Below are positions 48,400 through 56,602 of a stretch of 64,000 nucleotides of DNA, in pieces. The position numbers were made by a program, and so were the translations under genes. The notes beneath the pieces are model-generated. The model was given only the letters and a program-made list of their open reading frames with translations. It was not told the DNA's origin and searched no databases. This DNA is from an uncultured Oscillospiraceae bacterium (GTDB lineage: Bacteria > Bacillota > Clostridia > Oscillospirales > Oscillospiraceae). Within the stretch, counting starts at the first letter, position 1; each line of letters begins with the position of its first letter. The stretch is taken from contig CAJUFJ010000007.1 of assembly GCA_910585815.1 (NCBI GenBank), positions 11,193 to 75,192 of the forward strand, read 5' to 3'.

Positions 48400-50190
48400 A
48401 TGGGTGACACAAGCACCTTTTACCGCACCCACACCTGCGGGGAGCTGCGCATGGAGCAGGTCGGACAGACGGTCACTTTGGCCGGCTGGATGGAGAACCT
48501 GCGGGAGGTGGGGCAGAATCTGGCCTTTCTGGTCCTCCGGGACTTCTACGGCACCACTCAGATCGTGCTGGAGACCGAGGAGACCGTCCAGGCCGCCAAG
48601 GAACTGAACAAGGAGACGGTCATCGCCGTCACCGGCGCCGTCCGGGAGCGGGACAGCAAGAATCCCAAGCTGCCCACCGGCGACATCGAGGTGGTGCCCT
48701 CCAAAATCGAGGTGCTGGGCCGCTGCCGGCACAACGAACTGCCCTTCCCCGTCACCCGCAGCCGGGAGGCGGACGAGTCCGCCCGGCTGAAGTACCGCTA
48801 TCTGGACCTGCGCAACCCCGAGGTGAAGGACAACATCGTCCTGCGCTGTCAGGTGGTGTCCGCCCTGCGGGCGGCCATGACCGACCACGGCTTTTTGGAG
48901 ATCACCACCCCCATCCTCACCGCCTCCTCCCCCGAGGGGGCCCGGGACTATCTGGTGCCCTCCCGGAAGCACCCCGGCAAGTTCTACGCCCTGCCCCAGG
49001 CCCCCCAGCAGTTCAAGCAGCTGCTCATGGCCTCCGGCTTTGATAAGTACTTCCAGATTGCCCCCTGCTTCCGGGACGAGGACGCCCGGGGCGACCGCTC
49101 CCCCGGCGAGTTCTACCAGCTGGACATGGAAATGGCCTTTGCCAACCAGGAGGACGTGTTCGCCGTGCTGGAGGACGTACTGCCCCCTATCTTTGCCAAA
49201 TACGGCAAGTACAACACCGCTTCCGCCGCCCCCTTTGTCCGCATCCCCTACCTGGAGGCCATGGAAAAATACGGCTCCGACAAGCCCGACCTGCGCATCG
49301 ACCTGACCGTTACCGACGCCACCGACCTGCTGGCCGGCTGCGGCTTCCCGCCCTTTGCGCATCAAACCGTCAAGGCCATTGTAGTGACCGATTTCTCCGG
49401 CACCCGGAAGCAGATTGACGGGCTGTGCAATGAGGTGGAGGTCCAGTCTGGCAGCAAGGCCTACTGGTTCCGCTATGACGAAAACGGCGAGATTGTGGGC
49501 GGCATCGCCAAGTTTGTCCAGCCCATCAAGGACCAAGTGGTGGAGGCCCTTGGGCTCACTCCCGGCTGCTTTGTGGGCCTCACCGCCGGGGCAAAGCTGG
49601 CGGCACAGAAGACCGCCGGCGTCCTGCGCAGCAAGCTGGGGGCCTTCTGCCCCGGCCACATGGACAAGGAGCGGTACGAGTTCTGCTGGATTGTGGACTT
49701 CCCCATGTATGAGATTGGCGAGGAGTCCGGCGAGCTGGAATTCTGCCACAACCCATTCTCCATGCCCAACGGCGGCCTGGAAATCATCGAAAAGGCCATC
49801 AAGGGGGAGGTGGACCCCCTGTCCATTACCGCCTTCCAGTATGACCTGGTGTGTAACGGGGTGGAACTCAGCTCCGGCGCGGTTCGCAACCACAACCCGG
49901 AGCTTATGGTAAAAGCCTTCTGGATGGTGGGCCTGGAGGAGGAGGACGTGCGCAGCAAATTCCCCGCCATGTACAACGCCTTTACCTACGGCGCGCCCCC
50001 CCACGCCGGCATCGCCCCCGGAGTGGACCGGATGGTGATGCTGCTGTCCGGAGAGGAGTCCATCCGGGAGGTAATCCCCTTCCCCATGAACAAGAACACC
50101 CAGGACCTGATGATGGGCGCGCCCTCCACCGTGGAGCAGAGCCAGCTGGACGAGCTGAACATCGCAATTACCAGGATGGAAGAAGAATAA
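48400..50190 (+). CDS. aspS: Aspartyl-tRNA synthetase
   Basis: A 596-residue class II synthetase of the bacterial type, with an OB anticodon domain (VTLAGWMENLREVGQNLAFLVLRDFYG) and a catalytic core (FLEITTPILTASSPEGARDYLVPSR, motif 2 CFRDEDARGDRSPGEFYQLDMEMAF, motif 3 GIAPGVDRMVML) interrupted by the GAD insertion. The start follows AGGAGTTGATAAT. With hisS it makes the common hisS-aspS pair, here with one small gene between. Confidence 0.97.
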   Translation: MGDTSTFYRTHTCGELRMEQVGQTVTLAGWMENLREVGQNLAFLVLRDFYGTTQIVLETEETVQAAKELNKETVIAVTGAVRERDSKNPKLPTGDIEVVPSKIEVLGRCRHNELPFPVTRSREADESARLKYRYLDLRNPEVKDNIVLRCQVVSALRAAMTDHGFLEITTPILTASSPEGARDYLVPSRKHPGKFYALPQAPQQFKQLLMASGFDKYFQIAPCFRDEDARGDRSPGEFYQLDMEMAFANQEDVFAVLEDVLPPIFAKYGKYNTASAAPFVRIPYLEAMEKYGSDKPDLRIDLTVTDATDLLAGCGFPPFAHQTVKAIVVTDFSGTRKQIDGLCNEVEVQSGSKAYWFRYDENGEIVGGIAKFVQPIKDQVVEALGLTPGCFVGLTAGAKLAAQKTAGVLRSKLGAFCPGHMDKERYEFCWIVDFPMYEIGEESGELEFCHNPFSMPNGGLEIIEKAIKGEVDPLSITAFQYDLVCNGVELSSGAVRNHNPELMVKAFWMVGLEEEDVRSKFPAMYNAFTYGAPPHAGIAPGVDRMVMLLSGEESIREVIPFPMNKNTQDLMMGAPSTVEQSQLDELNIAITRMEEE

Positions 50191-50237
50191 TACAACATTG
50201 CTCCGTCTATCCGACGGGGCAATTTTAAAAGGAGAAA

Positions 50238-50253
50238 TGTTTCACATGAAACA
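50238..50253. promoter_or_regulatory. parS-like site, one mismatch, over the GH3 gene start
   Basis: TGTTTCACATGAAACA: one core base differs from parS. The start codon of the lipoprotein gene at 50246 lies within it. Binding strength is doubtful. Confidence 0.35.
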
Positions 50254-51442
50254 TCTTTTGTCCCTGGCCCTGGCTGTCCTGCTGCTGGCGGGCTGTTCTT
50301 CCACAGCTCCGCCGGCAGAGAGCACACCTCCCCCCTCCCCTCCCCCGCCTGATGTGCCCGCCTTTGTCCCGGTGGAGATCCCCGAACCGGAGCCCGACCC
50401 CCGGCAGGAGACCATCGACAAACTGATGGCCTCCATGACGGTGGAGGAGAAGGTGGGCCAGCTCTTTTTCCCCGCCTGCCCTGAGCGCAGCGCCGCAGAG
50501 CTGGCGGAGGAGTACCACCTGGGGGGATATCTCCTGTTCAAGGGCAATCTCAAGGACCGCACCCCCCAGCAGGTGCAGAAGGAGCTTGCCGCCCTTCAGG
50601 AAGCAGCCAGCCTTCCGCTGCTCATCGGTGTGGACGAGGAGGGGGGCACAGTGGCCCGGGTGAGCGCCTGTCCCCAGCTGCGGGAAAAGCGGTTTTCCTC
50701 CCCGCAAAAACTGTACAAGCAGGGCGGGCTGGAAGCCATCCTGGCCGACTGCCGGGAGAAGGATGCGCTGCTCTCCTCCCTGGGCATCAATGTCAACTTC
50801 GCCCCGGTGGCCGACCTGTCCACCGACCCCGGGGACTTTATCTACGACCGCACCCTGGGCCAGGGGACGGAGGAGACCTGCCAATACATCGCCGCCGTGG
50901 TGGCCCGGATGGAGGAGGACGGCATGGGCAGCGTGCTGAAGCACTTCCCCGGCTACGGGCCCAACAAGGACACCCACAACGGCTCCGCTCTGGACCAGCG
51001 GCCGCTGGACCAGCTGCGGCAGGCGGATTTTCTCCCCTTCCAGGCGGGCATCGAGGCCGCCCGGGGCGGGACTGCCGCGGTGCTGGTGTCCCACAACATC
51101 CTCCAGGAGGCCGACCCGGACCGGCCTGGCTCCCTCTCCCCCGCCGTGTACCGGCTGCTGCGGGAGGAACTGAGGTTCGACGGCCCCGCCCTCACTGACG
51201 ACCTGTCTATGAAGGCCATCACCAAATATGCCAAGGAGCAGGGACAGTCCCCTGCCGTGCTGGCCATCGCCGCCGGGTGCGACATGGTGGTCACCGCCGA
51301 CTTTCGGGGGCAGATCCCCCAGGTGCTGGCCGCCCTGGAGGACGGCTCCCTCCCCCGGGAACGGGTGGACGAGGCCCTGGCCCGGGTGCTGGGGTGGAAG
51401 TATGACCTGGGGTTGATTTCACAGGAAGCATTGACCGATTAA
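50246..51442 (+). CDS. nagZ: Lipoprotein glycoside hydrolase family 3 (beta-N-acetylhexosaminidase)
   Basis: A 398-residue lipoprotein. The signal sequence ends LLLAGCSS with the lipobox cysteine, then a proline-rich linker. The GH3 domain has LLIGVDEEGGTVARVS, GINVNFAPVADL, KHFPGYGPNKDTH (the acid/base His loop) and the nucleophile Asp in LTDDLSM. Such enzymes trim GlcNAc from peptidoglycan fragments. The ATG at 50246 is 11 bases after GGAG; an in-frame ATG at 50237 is also possible. Confidence 0.9.
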   Translation: MKHLLSLALAVLLLAGCSSTAPPAESTPPPSPPPPDVPAFVPVEIPEPEPDPRQETIDKLMASMTVEEKVGQLFFPACPERSAAELAEEYHLGGYLLFKGNLKDRTPQQVQKELAALQEAASLPLLIGVDEEGGTVARVSACPQLREKRFSSPQKLYKQGGLEAILADCREKDALLSSLGINVNFAPVADLSTDPGDFIYDRTLGQGTEETCQYIAAVVARMEEDGMGSVLKHFPGYGPNKDTHNGSALDQRPLDQLRQADFLPFQAGIEAARGGTAAVLVSHNILQEADPDRPGSLSPAVYRLLREELRFDGPALTDDLSMKAITKYAKEQGQSPAVLAIAAGCDMVVTADFRGQIPQVLAALEDGSLPRERVDEALARVLGWKYDLGLISQEALTD

Positions 51443-51445
51443 GGA

Positions 51446-51480
51446 GATTCCCCGGAAGGCTGTCAGCCCTCCGGGGAATC
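51446..51480. terminator. Terminator of the GH3 gene
   Basis: GATTCCCCGG and CCGGGGAATC around an inner GGCTG/CAGCC stem, then CGTTTTC. It overlaps the end of the convergent small gene. Confidence 0.8.
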
Positions 51481-51726
51481 CGTTTTCTTGGCGTACAGCG
51501 CACAGGACTGGTACAGCAGGCTGTCACACCAGCACAGCAGACCCTCCAGAACAGACATCTGTTCGTCGATCGTCCTGTGAAGCCCCGCTTCAAATTCACC
51601 CATCTGCTCCCGCAGCATCCGTATTTGCAGGCTCAGCTGCCAGATGTCCTCGTTGGGATCAGAGGGGTCATGGGGCAGCTTCAGCAATTCGCTGCTGTGC
51701 AGCGCGCTGGTTTCTTCTACATTCAT
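51463..51726 (-). CDS. Hypothetical protein, 87 aa
   Basis: An acidic, helical 87-residue protein (DIWQLSLQIRMLREQMGEFEAGLHRTIDEQMSVLEGLLCWCDSLL) likely to form a coiled coil. The start follows GAGGTGATAGC. It diverges from an XRE regulator with two palindromes between, so its transcription is probably controlled by that regulator. No family was recognised. Confidence 0.65.
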   Translation of the reverse strand: MNVEETSALHSSELLKLPHDPSDPNEDIWQLSLQIRMLREQMGEFEAGLHRTIDEQMSVLEGLLCWCDSLLYQSCALYAKKTDSPEG

Positions 51727-51757
51727 GCTATCACCTCGTACATAGTGTATACGAATA

Positions 51758-51779
51758 TTGCATAAAAATCAATATGCAA
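51758..51779. promoter_or_regulatory. Inverted repeat, operator candidate
   Basis: TTGCATA, 8 bases, TATGCAA in the gap between the divergent 87-aa and XRE genes. Confidence 0.6.
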
Positions 51780-51784
51780 AATCC

Positions 51785-51797
51785 GCATAGACTATGC
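51785..51797. promoter_or_regulatory. GCATAG-A-CTATGC palindrome, operator candidate
   Basis: A perfect 6-1-6 palindrome 19 bases before the XRE start codon. Confidence 0.6.
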
Positions 51798-51815
51798 TCA
51801 CATAGGGGTGATGCT

Positions 51816-52034
51816 ATGGCACTGAGAATCCGCGACCTGCGGGAGGATAATGACTTTACCCAGGCAGAAATCGCGGCACTGCTTAACGTCTCTCAGGCGA
51901 CCTATTCCCGCTATGAGACGGAAAGCCTTAGCATTCCTCACTCCTCACTGGAAATATTAGCAGACCACTATCACACCAGCGTGGACTATCTGCTGGGGCG
52001 GACCAACATCCCCGAACCTTATCCGAAAAAGTGA
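51816..52034 (+). CDS. XRE-family regulator, 72 aa
   Basis: A single helix-turn-helix domain: LRIRDLREDNDFTQAEIAALLNVSQATYSRYETESLSIP, then LEILADHYHTSVDYLLGRTN, the usual Cro/CI-like layout. The ATG at 51816 follows AGGGGTGA; an earlier in-frame ATG is not supported. It diverges from an 87-residue gene and probably binds the two palindromes in between. Confidence 0.92.
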   Translation: MALRIRDLREDNDFTQAEIAALLNVSQATYSRYETESLSIPHSSLEILADHYHTSVDYLLGRTNIPEPYPKK

Positions 52035-52060
52035 ACCCGCCGCAGGAAGCGGCGGGTTTT
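52034..52060. terminator. Intrinsic terminator after the XRE gene
   Basis: AACCCGCCGC, loop AGGAA, GCGGCGGGTT followed by Ts; convergent with the AEC transporter gene. Confidence 0.88.
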
Positions 52061-52061
52061 T

Positions 52062-53006
52062 TCAGCCCAGAATCAGCATTAAAATTGGAATTGTAATAAA
52101 GCTGCCCAGGATGGACAGGCAGGAGCCCATGGCGGCGTACTGCTCGTCGGCGCCGAAGGCCCCGGCCATCACCGTCACCTGGCTGACCACCGGCAGGGCA
52201 CTCTCCACCACAAAGACCCGCAGGGGCAGGCCCGTCATGCCGAACAGGGTGCAGCAGCTCAGGCAGATCACCGGCGACACCACCAGCCGCAGCACCAGCA
52301 TAGTGGGCAGTCCCCAGAGAAACCGCAGATTTTTCAGCCCCACCTCATACACGATAAATCCGCAGTAAATCAGTGCCAGCGGGGACACCGACCCGCTGAT
52401 GTACCCGGCAAACTTCATCACCGGCTCCGGCGGCCGCAGGCCCAGCACCAGCAGCACCACCGACAGAATCACCGCCAGGATGGGTGGCTTGGTAAACAGG
52501 TCCCGGAGGAAGGGCAGCGCCCCTCCCCCCTGCCGCCCCACAGACCCGGCACACTCCACCAGCAGGATGCCCACCGACTGGAGGACGCTGGTGTTGCCTA
52601 AGTAGTAGAGCATCAGGTAGGGCATGCAGGCCTCCCCAAAGAGCTGGGTACACACGGGGATGCCGATAAAAATGGTGTTGGACAGCCCGGCCATGGCCAC
52701 AAAGACCCCCCACCGCTCCCGGGGCAGGCGAAGCAGCAGGGCGGCGGCCACCGCCACAGCCATGGAGGCGCCAATCCCGGCAAATCCGGCCAGCACCATC
52801 ACCCCCGCCTGGGCCAGGCTGCCCCGGTCCAGGTTGTTGAGCAGGCCCACCAGGCAGTTGCAGGGCACCGCGATGTTGATGATAAATTTGCTGATAAATT
52901 TCTTCTCCGCCGCCGTCATCCAGCCCCACACGCCCATGAAGTAGCCCACCGCCATGAGCATCAGCAGCACCAGACAGGCCGAGACCGCATTTAAAAACCC
53001 GGCCAT
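52062..53006 (-). CDS. AEC-family transporter (auxin efflux carrier type)
   Basis: A 314-residue permease with about ten membrane helices in two inverted halves (LVLLMLMAVGYFMGVWGWM, KFIINIAVPCNCLVGLLNN, GLSNTIFIGIPVCTQLFGE). Members carry organic anions such as malate, or act as proton-coupled carriers. The ATG follows AGATGAGGAAATGGC, a modest site. It stands alone between an XRE regulator and ricT, with a 9-base-stem hairpin (GGACCCGGA/TCCGGGTCC, 53028-53057) just upstream. The substrate is unknown. Confidence 0.88.
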   Translation of the reverse strand: MAGFLNAVSACLVLLMLMAVGYFMGVWGWMTAAEKKFISKFIINIAVPCNCLVGLLNNLDRGSLAQAGVMVLAGFAGIGASMAVAVAAALLLRLPRERWGVFVAMAGLSNTIFIGIPVCTQLFGEACMPYLMLYYLGNTSVLQSVGILLVECAGSVGRQGGGALPFLRDLFTKPPILAVILSVVLLVLGLRPPEPVMKFAGYISGSVSPLALIYCGFIVYEVGLKNLRFLWGLPTMLVLRLVVSPVICLSCCTLFGMTGLPLRVFVVESALPVVSQVTVMAGAFGADEQYAAMGSCLSILGSFITIPILMLILG

Positions 53007-53114
53007 TTCCTCATCTCCTCAATGACAGGACCCGGACGTGGAGACACATCCGGGTCCGTACTTCTTACTTGGAAGTGTCTTACCGCACATTTCCGGTTTA
53101 TTTTATGACATCCC

Positions 53115-53164
53115 TGTAGGGGCGCACAGAGTGCGCCCGCGGGCGGACAATGTCCGCCCCTACA
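53115..53164. repeat. TGTAGGG-ended double-hairpin element, copy 6
   Basis: TGTAGGGGCGCAC ... GTGCGCCCGCGGGCGGAC ... GTCCGCCCCTACA, just downstream of ricT. Confidence 0.75.
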
Positions 53165-53169
53165 TAAGC

Positions 53170-54324
53170 TTATCCCTGGCCCCTGCCTCCGCCTCCTTTG
53201 GGACGGCGGCGGCGGCGATTGTTGTTCCGATTCCACTGCCTGCCCTCCTGGGGGCGGGACTGGACCGACTCCCGGGGGGGCCGCTCCCGCTGCTGGGGCT
53301 CCTGGGGCCGCTCGCCGGAGCGGCGGCGGTTCCGGTGCCCGCCGGGGCGCTCCTCCTGAGTGGGGCGGCTCTCCCGGCTGGGGAAGGCGGCCTCGATGGC
53401 GGCGGCCAGGCTGGCCTCCTCCGTCACCTGGGGGGAGGCGCTGTCTTCCGGGCGGCGGAGCTTGGCCAGCTCCTCCAGGGGGGGCTCCACATAGCCCTCA
53501 GGCCGGCGGCCCTTGCCGCTGCGGATAACACACAGCTCGCAGTTATGATAGGTTCTGGGGCTCTCCGGGTCGGACTCCAGCCGCACCTGAGCCGTCTGGC
53601 GCAGCAGGTTGATGCCCGACACCGTCCCCGCCCCGTCGGGGGTCTCCACAAAGGAATCCTGCTTGGGGGCCCGCTTTACCAGGTCCTCGTAGGCCTCTTG
53701 CTCATACTTCAGGCAGCACATCAGCCGCCCGCAGGTGCCCGATATCTTGGTGGGATTGAGGGAGAGGTTCTGCGTCTTGGCCATTTTGATAGACACCGGC
53801 TGGAACTCCTCCAGGAACTGAGAGCAGCAGAAGGGCTTGCCACAGATGCCCAGGCCGCCCAGCAGCTTGGCCTCGTCCCGCACGCCGATCTGCCGCAGCT
53901 CGATGCGGGCGTGGAGGGTGCCGGCCAGGTCCTTTACCAGGGCCCGGAAGTCCACCCGGCCCTCGGAGGTGAAGAAAAACAAAATCTTGCTTCCGTCAAA
54001 GCCATATTCCGCGCTAACCAGCTTCATGTCCAGCCCGTGCTCGGCAATCTTCTGCTGGCAAACGGCCAGGGCGTGTTTCTCCCGCTCCTTATTCCGCTCC
54101 ACCTGCTTCTGATCCTCCGGGGTAGCCCGGCGCACCACCGGCCGCAGGGGGGCGGTGAGCTCGATCTCGTCAATGAGGTTGTTGCCCCGGACGCACTGGG
54201 CATACTCTGTGCCCCGGGTGGTCTCCACAATCACCCCGTCCCCCACCTGGAACTGGAGGCCGTTGGGGTTGAAATAATATTCCTTTCCGCCGTTTTGAAA
54301 GCGGATGCTGATAATTTCTACCAT
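53170..54324 (-). CDS. ricT: RicT (YaaT/PSP1) iron-sulfur RNA-processing factor
   Basis: A 384-residue PSP1-domain protein, in Bacillus a partner of RNase Y in the RicA-RicF-RicT complex that controls mRNA maturation and sporulation entry. GGLGICGKPFCCSQFL and ISGTCGRLMCCLKYEQEAYEDL carry the cluster-binding cysteines. The last 100 residues (NRRRSGERPQEPQQRERPPRES and the final NRRRRRPKGGGGRGQG) are an Arg/Gly-rich tail not needed by the family. holB lies 21 bases upstream on the same strand, as in Bacillus (holB-yaaT). Confidence 0.93.
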   Translation of the reverse strand: MVEIISIRFQNGGKEYYFNPNGLQFQVGDGVIVETTRGTEYAQCVRGNNLIDEIELTAPLRPVVRRATPEDQKQVERNKEREKHALAVCQQKIAEHGLDMKLVSAEYGFDGSKILFFFTSEGRVDFRALVKDLAGTLHARIELRQIGVRDEAKLLGGLGICGKPFCCSQFLEEFQPVSIKMAKTQNLSLNPTKISGTCGRLMCCLKYEQEAYEDLVKRAPKQDSFVETPDGAGTVSGINLLRQTAQVRLESDPESPRTYHNCELCVIRSGKGRRPEGYVEPPLEELAKLRRPEDSASPQVTEEASLAAAIEAAFPSRESRPTQEERPGGHRNRRRSGERPQEPQQRERPPRESVQSRPQEGRQWNRNNNRRRRRPKGGGGRGQG

Positions 54325-54345
54325 AGGTATTTTCTCCTTGAAGTA

Positions 54346-55167
54346 TTACTGATTGTACATCCCGGCACATAGCCAGCCAGCCAGCTGCCCGGCATTGACG
54401 TTGAGCATGGCCGCACCCCGCAGGGTCTTCACCAGCTCCGCCGCCCGCAGCAGGCGCCGCCGGTCTCCCCCCGCCGCCGCACGGGCGGCCAGCTGGTCCG
54501 CCACCGCGTCCAGCAGGGCGGCCAGCTCCTCCCGGCTCCGTTTCCCGTCCAGAACCATGGCCTCCTCCAGCAGCTCCAGCTCCCCGGCCCTCTCCAGAGC
54601 CTGGGCCAGCTGCCGGGCCATAGCCTGACGCGCCTGATCGCCCTCGTCCCCCTCCGGCTCCCCGGCGGGGGTCAGGGCCAGCTCCTCACACCGGGAACGC
54701 ACCGTCTGGAGCAGGCCGCCGCCATTTTCCGCAAGGAGCAGAAAAGCGGCGTAGGCCGGCCCCTCCTCCAGCAGCTTGAGCATGGCATTCTGGGCGGAGG
54801 GGTTCATCCGGTCGGCGTACTCCAGCAGGTAGATCTTCCGCTCCCCCTCGTTGGGGCGGATGTAGGCGTCGGCCCGGAGGGCGCGCACCTGGTCCACCGT
54901 GATGGGCTTGCCCTCCTCCGGGCCGGCGATTACCAACAGATCGGGGTGGATGCCCTTGGCCGCCTTCTGGCAGGGGACGCACCGGCCGCAGGGGCGCTCC
55001 CCTGTTCCGGTGCAGAGCATGGCCGCCGCCAGCTGCCGGGCCAGCACATGCCGCCCCGACCCGGCGGGGCCGGAGAGGATGTAGGCGTGGGACAGCCCAC
55101 GTTCCCTCTCCTGCTGGGACAGCTGATCCTTGATTCGCTGGTTTCCCGCTAAGGCGGACAGGTTCAT
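54346..55167 (-). CDS. holB: DNA polymerase III delta-prime subunit
   Basis: A 273-residue clamp-loader subunit. ILSGPAGSGRHVLARQLA is the P-loop with Arg in place of Lys, as expected for a subunit that need not hydrolyse ATP. Zinc ligands CGRCVPC follow, along with NAMLKLLEEG and the RSRCE (SRC) motif. The C-terminal helical collar begins near 200. It is encoded beside ricT and a yaaO-like decarboxylase, as in Bacillus, though tmk is not between them. Confidence 0.92.
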   Translation of the reverse strand: MNLSALAGNQRIKDQLSQQERERGLSHAYILSGPAGSGRHVLARQLAAAMLCTGTGERPCGRCVPCQKAAKGIHPDLLVIAGPEEGKPITVDQVRALRADAYIRPNEGERKIYLLEYADRMNPSAQNAMLKLLEEGPAYAAFLLLAENGGGLLQTVRSRCEELALTPAGEPEGDEGDQARQAMARQLAQALERAGELELLEEAMVLDGKRSREELAALLDAVADQLAARAAAGGDRRRLLRAAELVKTLRGAAMLNVNAGQLAGWLCAGMYNQ

Positions 55168-55225
55168 AAAATTCCTCCCACTTTGGGCTGTAGGGGGCGA
55201 CGACCCAACGCCCCGTGTTATGATA

Positions 55226-56554
55226 TCAGCCCGATAATACCGTCTGAATCTCTGACAGCATATTATACCCTATTTTTTGCAAATAGGCCAGTTCTTTTTT
55301 TGAAATTCGTTCCCCGGGGGCCACCACCGGGACGCCGGGGGGATAGGGCGCGATCTGACAGCCGGCGATTTCCCCCTGGCAGTCCTTCAAGAGCCTCGGC
55401 CACTCCCGGACAGAGGCAAAGAGGGCCTGGCGGGGGGAGAGCACCCGCTCCGGGATGGGTGGGGCGGGGATGACCGGGCCGTCCCCCGTCAGATGCCGCA
55501 GTTCCTCCAGAGCCCGCTCCAGACAGAGAAAGTCCTCGTCGCTGTCCTGAGCGGTGCAGATGAACACCACGTGGCCGCCGTCCTCCATTTCGGGGTAGAT
55601 ACCCCGCTCCTCCAGCGCCGCCGCAAAGGCGGGACCGTCCTTCACCTTCAGGACAAACCGGCAGGGGTCCAGAGACAGGCCAAACTGCGGCCGGAGACTG
55701 GGAAATTTCTGCCGCAGCCCGGCCACCCGGAGGGCAACCCGCTGATATTCCCAGGCTCCGACCTCCTCCATCCACTGGCGGGCCAGGTCCATAGAGGCCA
55801 AAATGGGGTAAGAGGGGCTGGAGGTGCCGAAGACCGAGGCCATCTGCCGCACCCGGTCCAGCTCGAAGCCGTCGTAAAAAAGCAGGGCGGCCTGCCCCAT
55901 GGCGGGGAGGGTCTTGTGGGCGGAGACGGTCACCACATCCGCCTCCCAAAAGGGGGCCAGCCCCAGGAAGGGCAGGTGAGCTCCATGGGCTCCGTCCACA
56001 AAAAGTTTTCCACCATGGGCGTGGACAACCCGGGAAATCGCTCCGATATTTGACAACACTCCGGCATAAGTGGGAGAAGTAATACAAATCGTTTTAATAT
56101 CCGGATTGCGGCACAGCATTTTTTCCACACACTCCGGGGAAATAGGGCCGATCAGATTTTCCTCTCTCAGCCAGGGCCGCTCCAGCCAGACGGGCTCCAG
56201 GTCCAGGAGGGCCAGGGCGTTGAAAGCCGCCCGGTGACAGCTCCGGTCCATGAGCACCTTCTCCCCCGGCCGGGTACACAGGGCCAGCCCGGTGTGAATC
56301 CCCATGGTGGAGCCGCCGGTGAGAAATTGACAGTTCTCAAAGCCGAACAGGTCCGCCCACAGCCGCTGGGCGGAGTGGAAGGGCTCGCCGGCCTCGTAGA
56401 GGTTGCCGGTGGGAGGCAGCTCGGTGACATCAATGGCCGCCAGCCCTGCCAGCTCCGGGACAGGAAGAAATTTTCCCTTGTGCCCCGGCATGTGAAAGCG
56501 GAGGGGTTCACAGCCGGCGTAGCTGCGCAGGGCGTCATAGAGAGGGGTAGGCAT
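55226..56554 (-). CDS. yaaO: Orn/Lys/Arg decarboxylase-fold PLP enzyme, YaaO type
   Basis: A 442-residue fold-type I PLP enzyme of the short lysine/arginine decarboxylase group. LRFHMPGHKGKF at the start, LTGGSTMGIHTGL and the Schiff-base lysine in VSAHKTLPAMGQ are visible; the C-terminal PPGVPVVAPGERI is the usual decarboxylase end. It probably produces a polyamine precursor (agmatine or cadaverine). It follows the jag terminator with its own ribosome site GGAGGTATTACC. Its position near holB and ricT matches Bacillus yaaO. Confidence 0.9.
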   Translation of the reverse strand: MPTPLYDALRSYAGCEPLRFHMPGHKGKFLPVPELAGLAAIDVTELPPTGNLYEAGEPFHSAQRLWADLFGFENCQFLTGGSTMGIHTGLALCTRPGEKVLMDRSCHRAAFNALALLDLEPVWLERPWLREENLIGPISPECVEKMLCRNPDIKTICITSPTYAGVLSNIGAISRVVHAHGGKLFVDGAHGAHLPFLGLAPFWEADVVTVSAHKTLPAMGQAALLFYDGFELDRVRQMASVFGTSSPSYPILASMDLARQWMEEVGAWEYQRVALRVAGLRQKFPSLRPQFGLSLDPCRFVLKVKDGPAFAAALEERGIYPEMEDGGHVVFICTAQDSDEDFLCLERALEELRHLTGDGPVIPAPPIPERVLSPRQALFASVREWPRLLKDCQGEIAGCQIAPYPPGVPVVAPGERISKKELAYLQKIGYNMLSEIQTVLSG

Positions 56555-56572
56555 GGTAATACCTCCAAAAAA

Positions 56573-56596
56573 GGCGGAAGGGTTTCCCCTTCCGCC
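56573..56596 (-). terminator. Terminator between jag and the yaaO-like gene
   Basis: GGCGGAAGGG, TTT, CCCCTTCCGCC; on the minus strand a run of Ts follows. It ends the yidC-jag transcript just before the next ribosome site. Confidence 0.88.
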
Positions 56597-56602
56597 AAAA
56601 CA

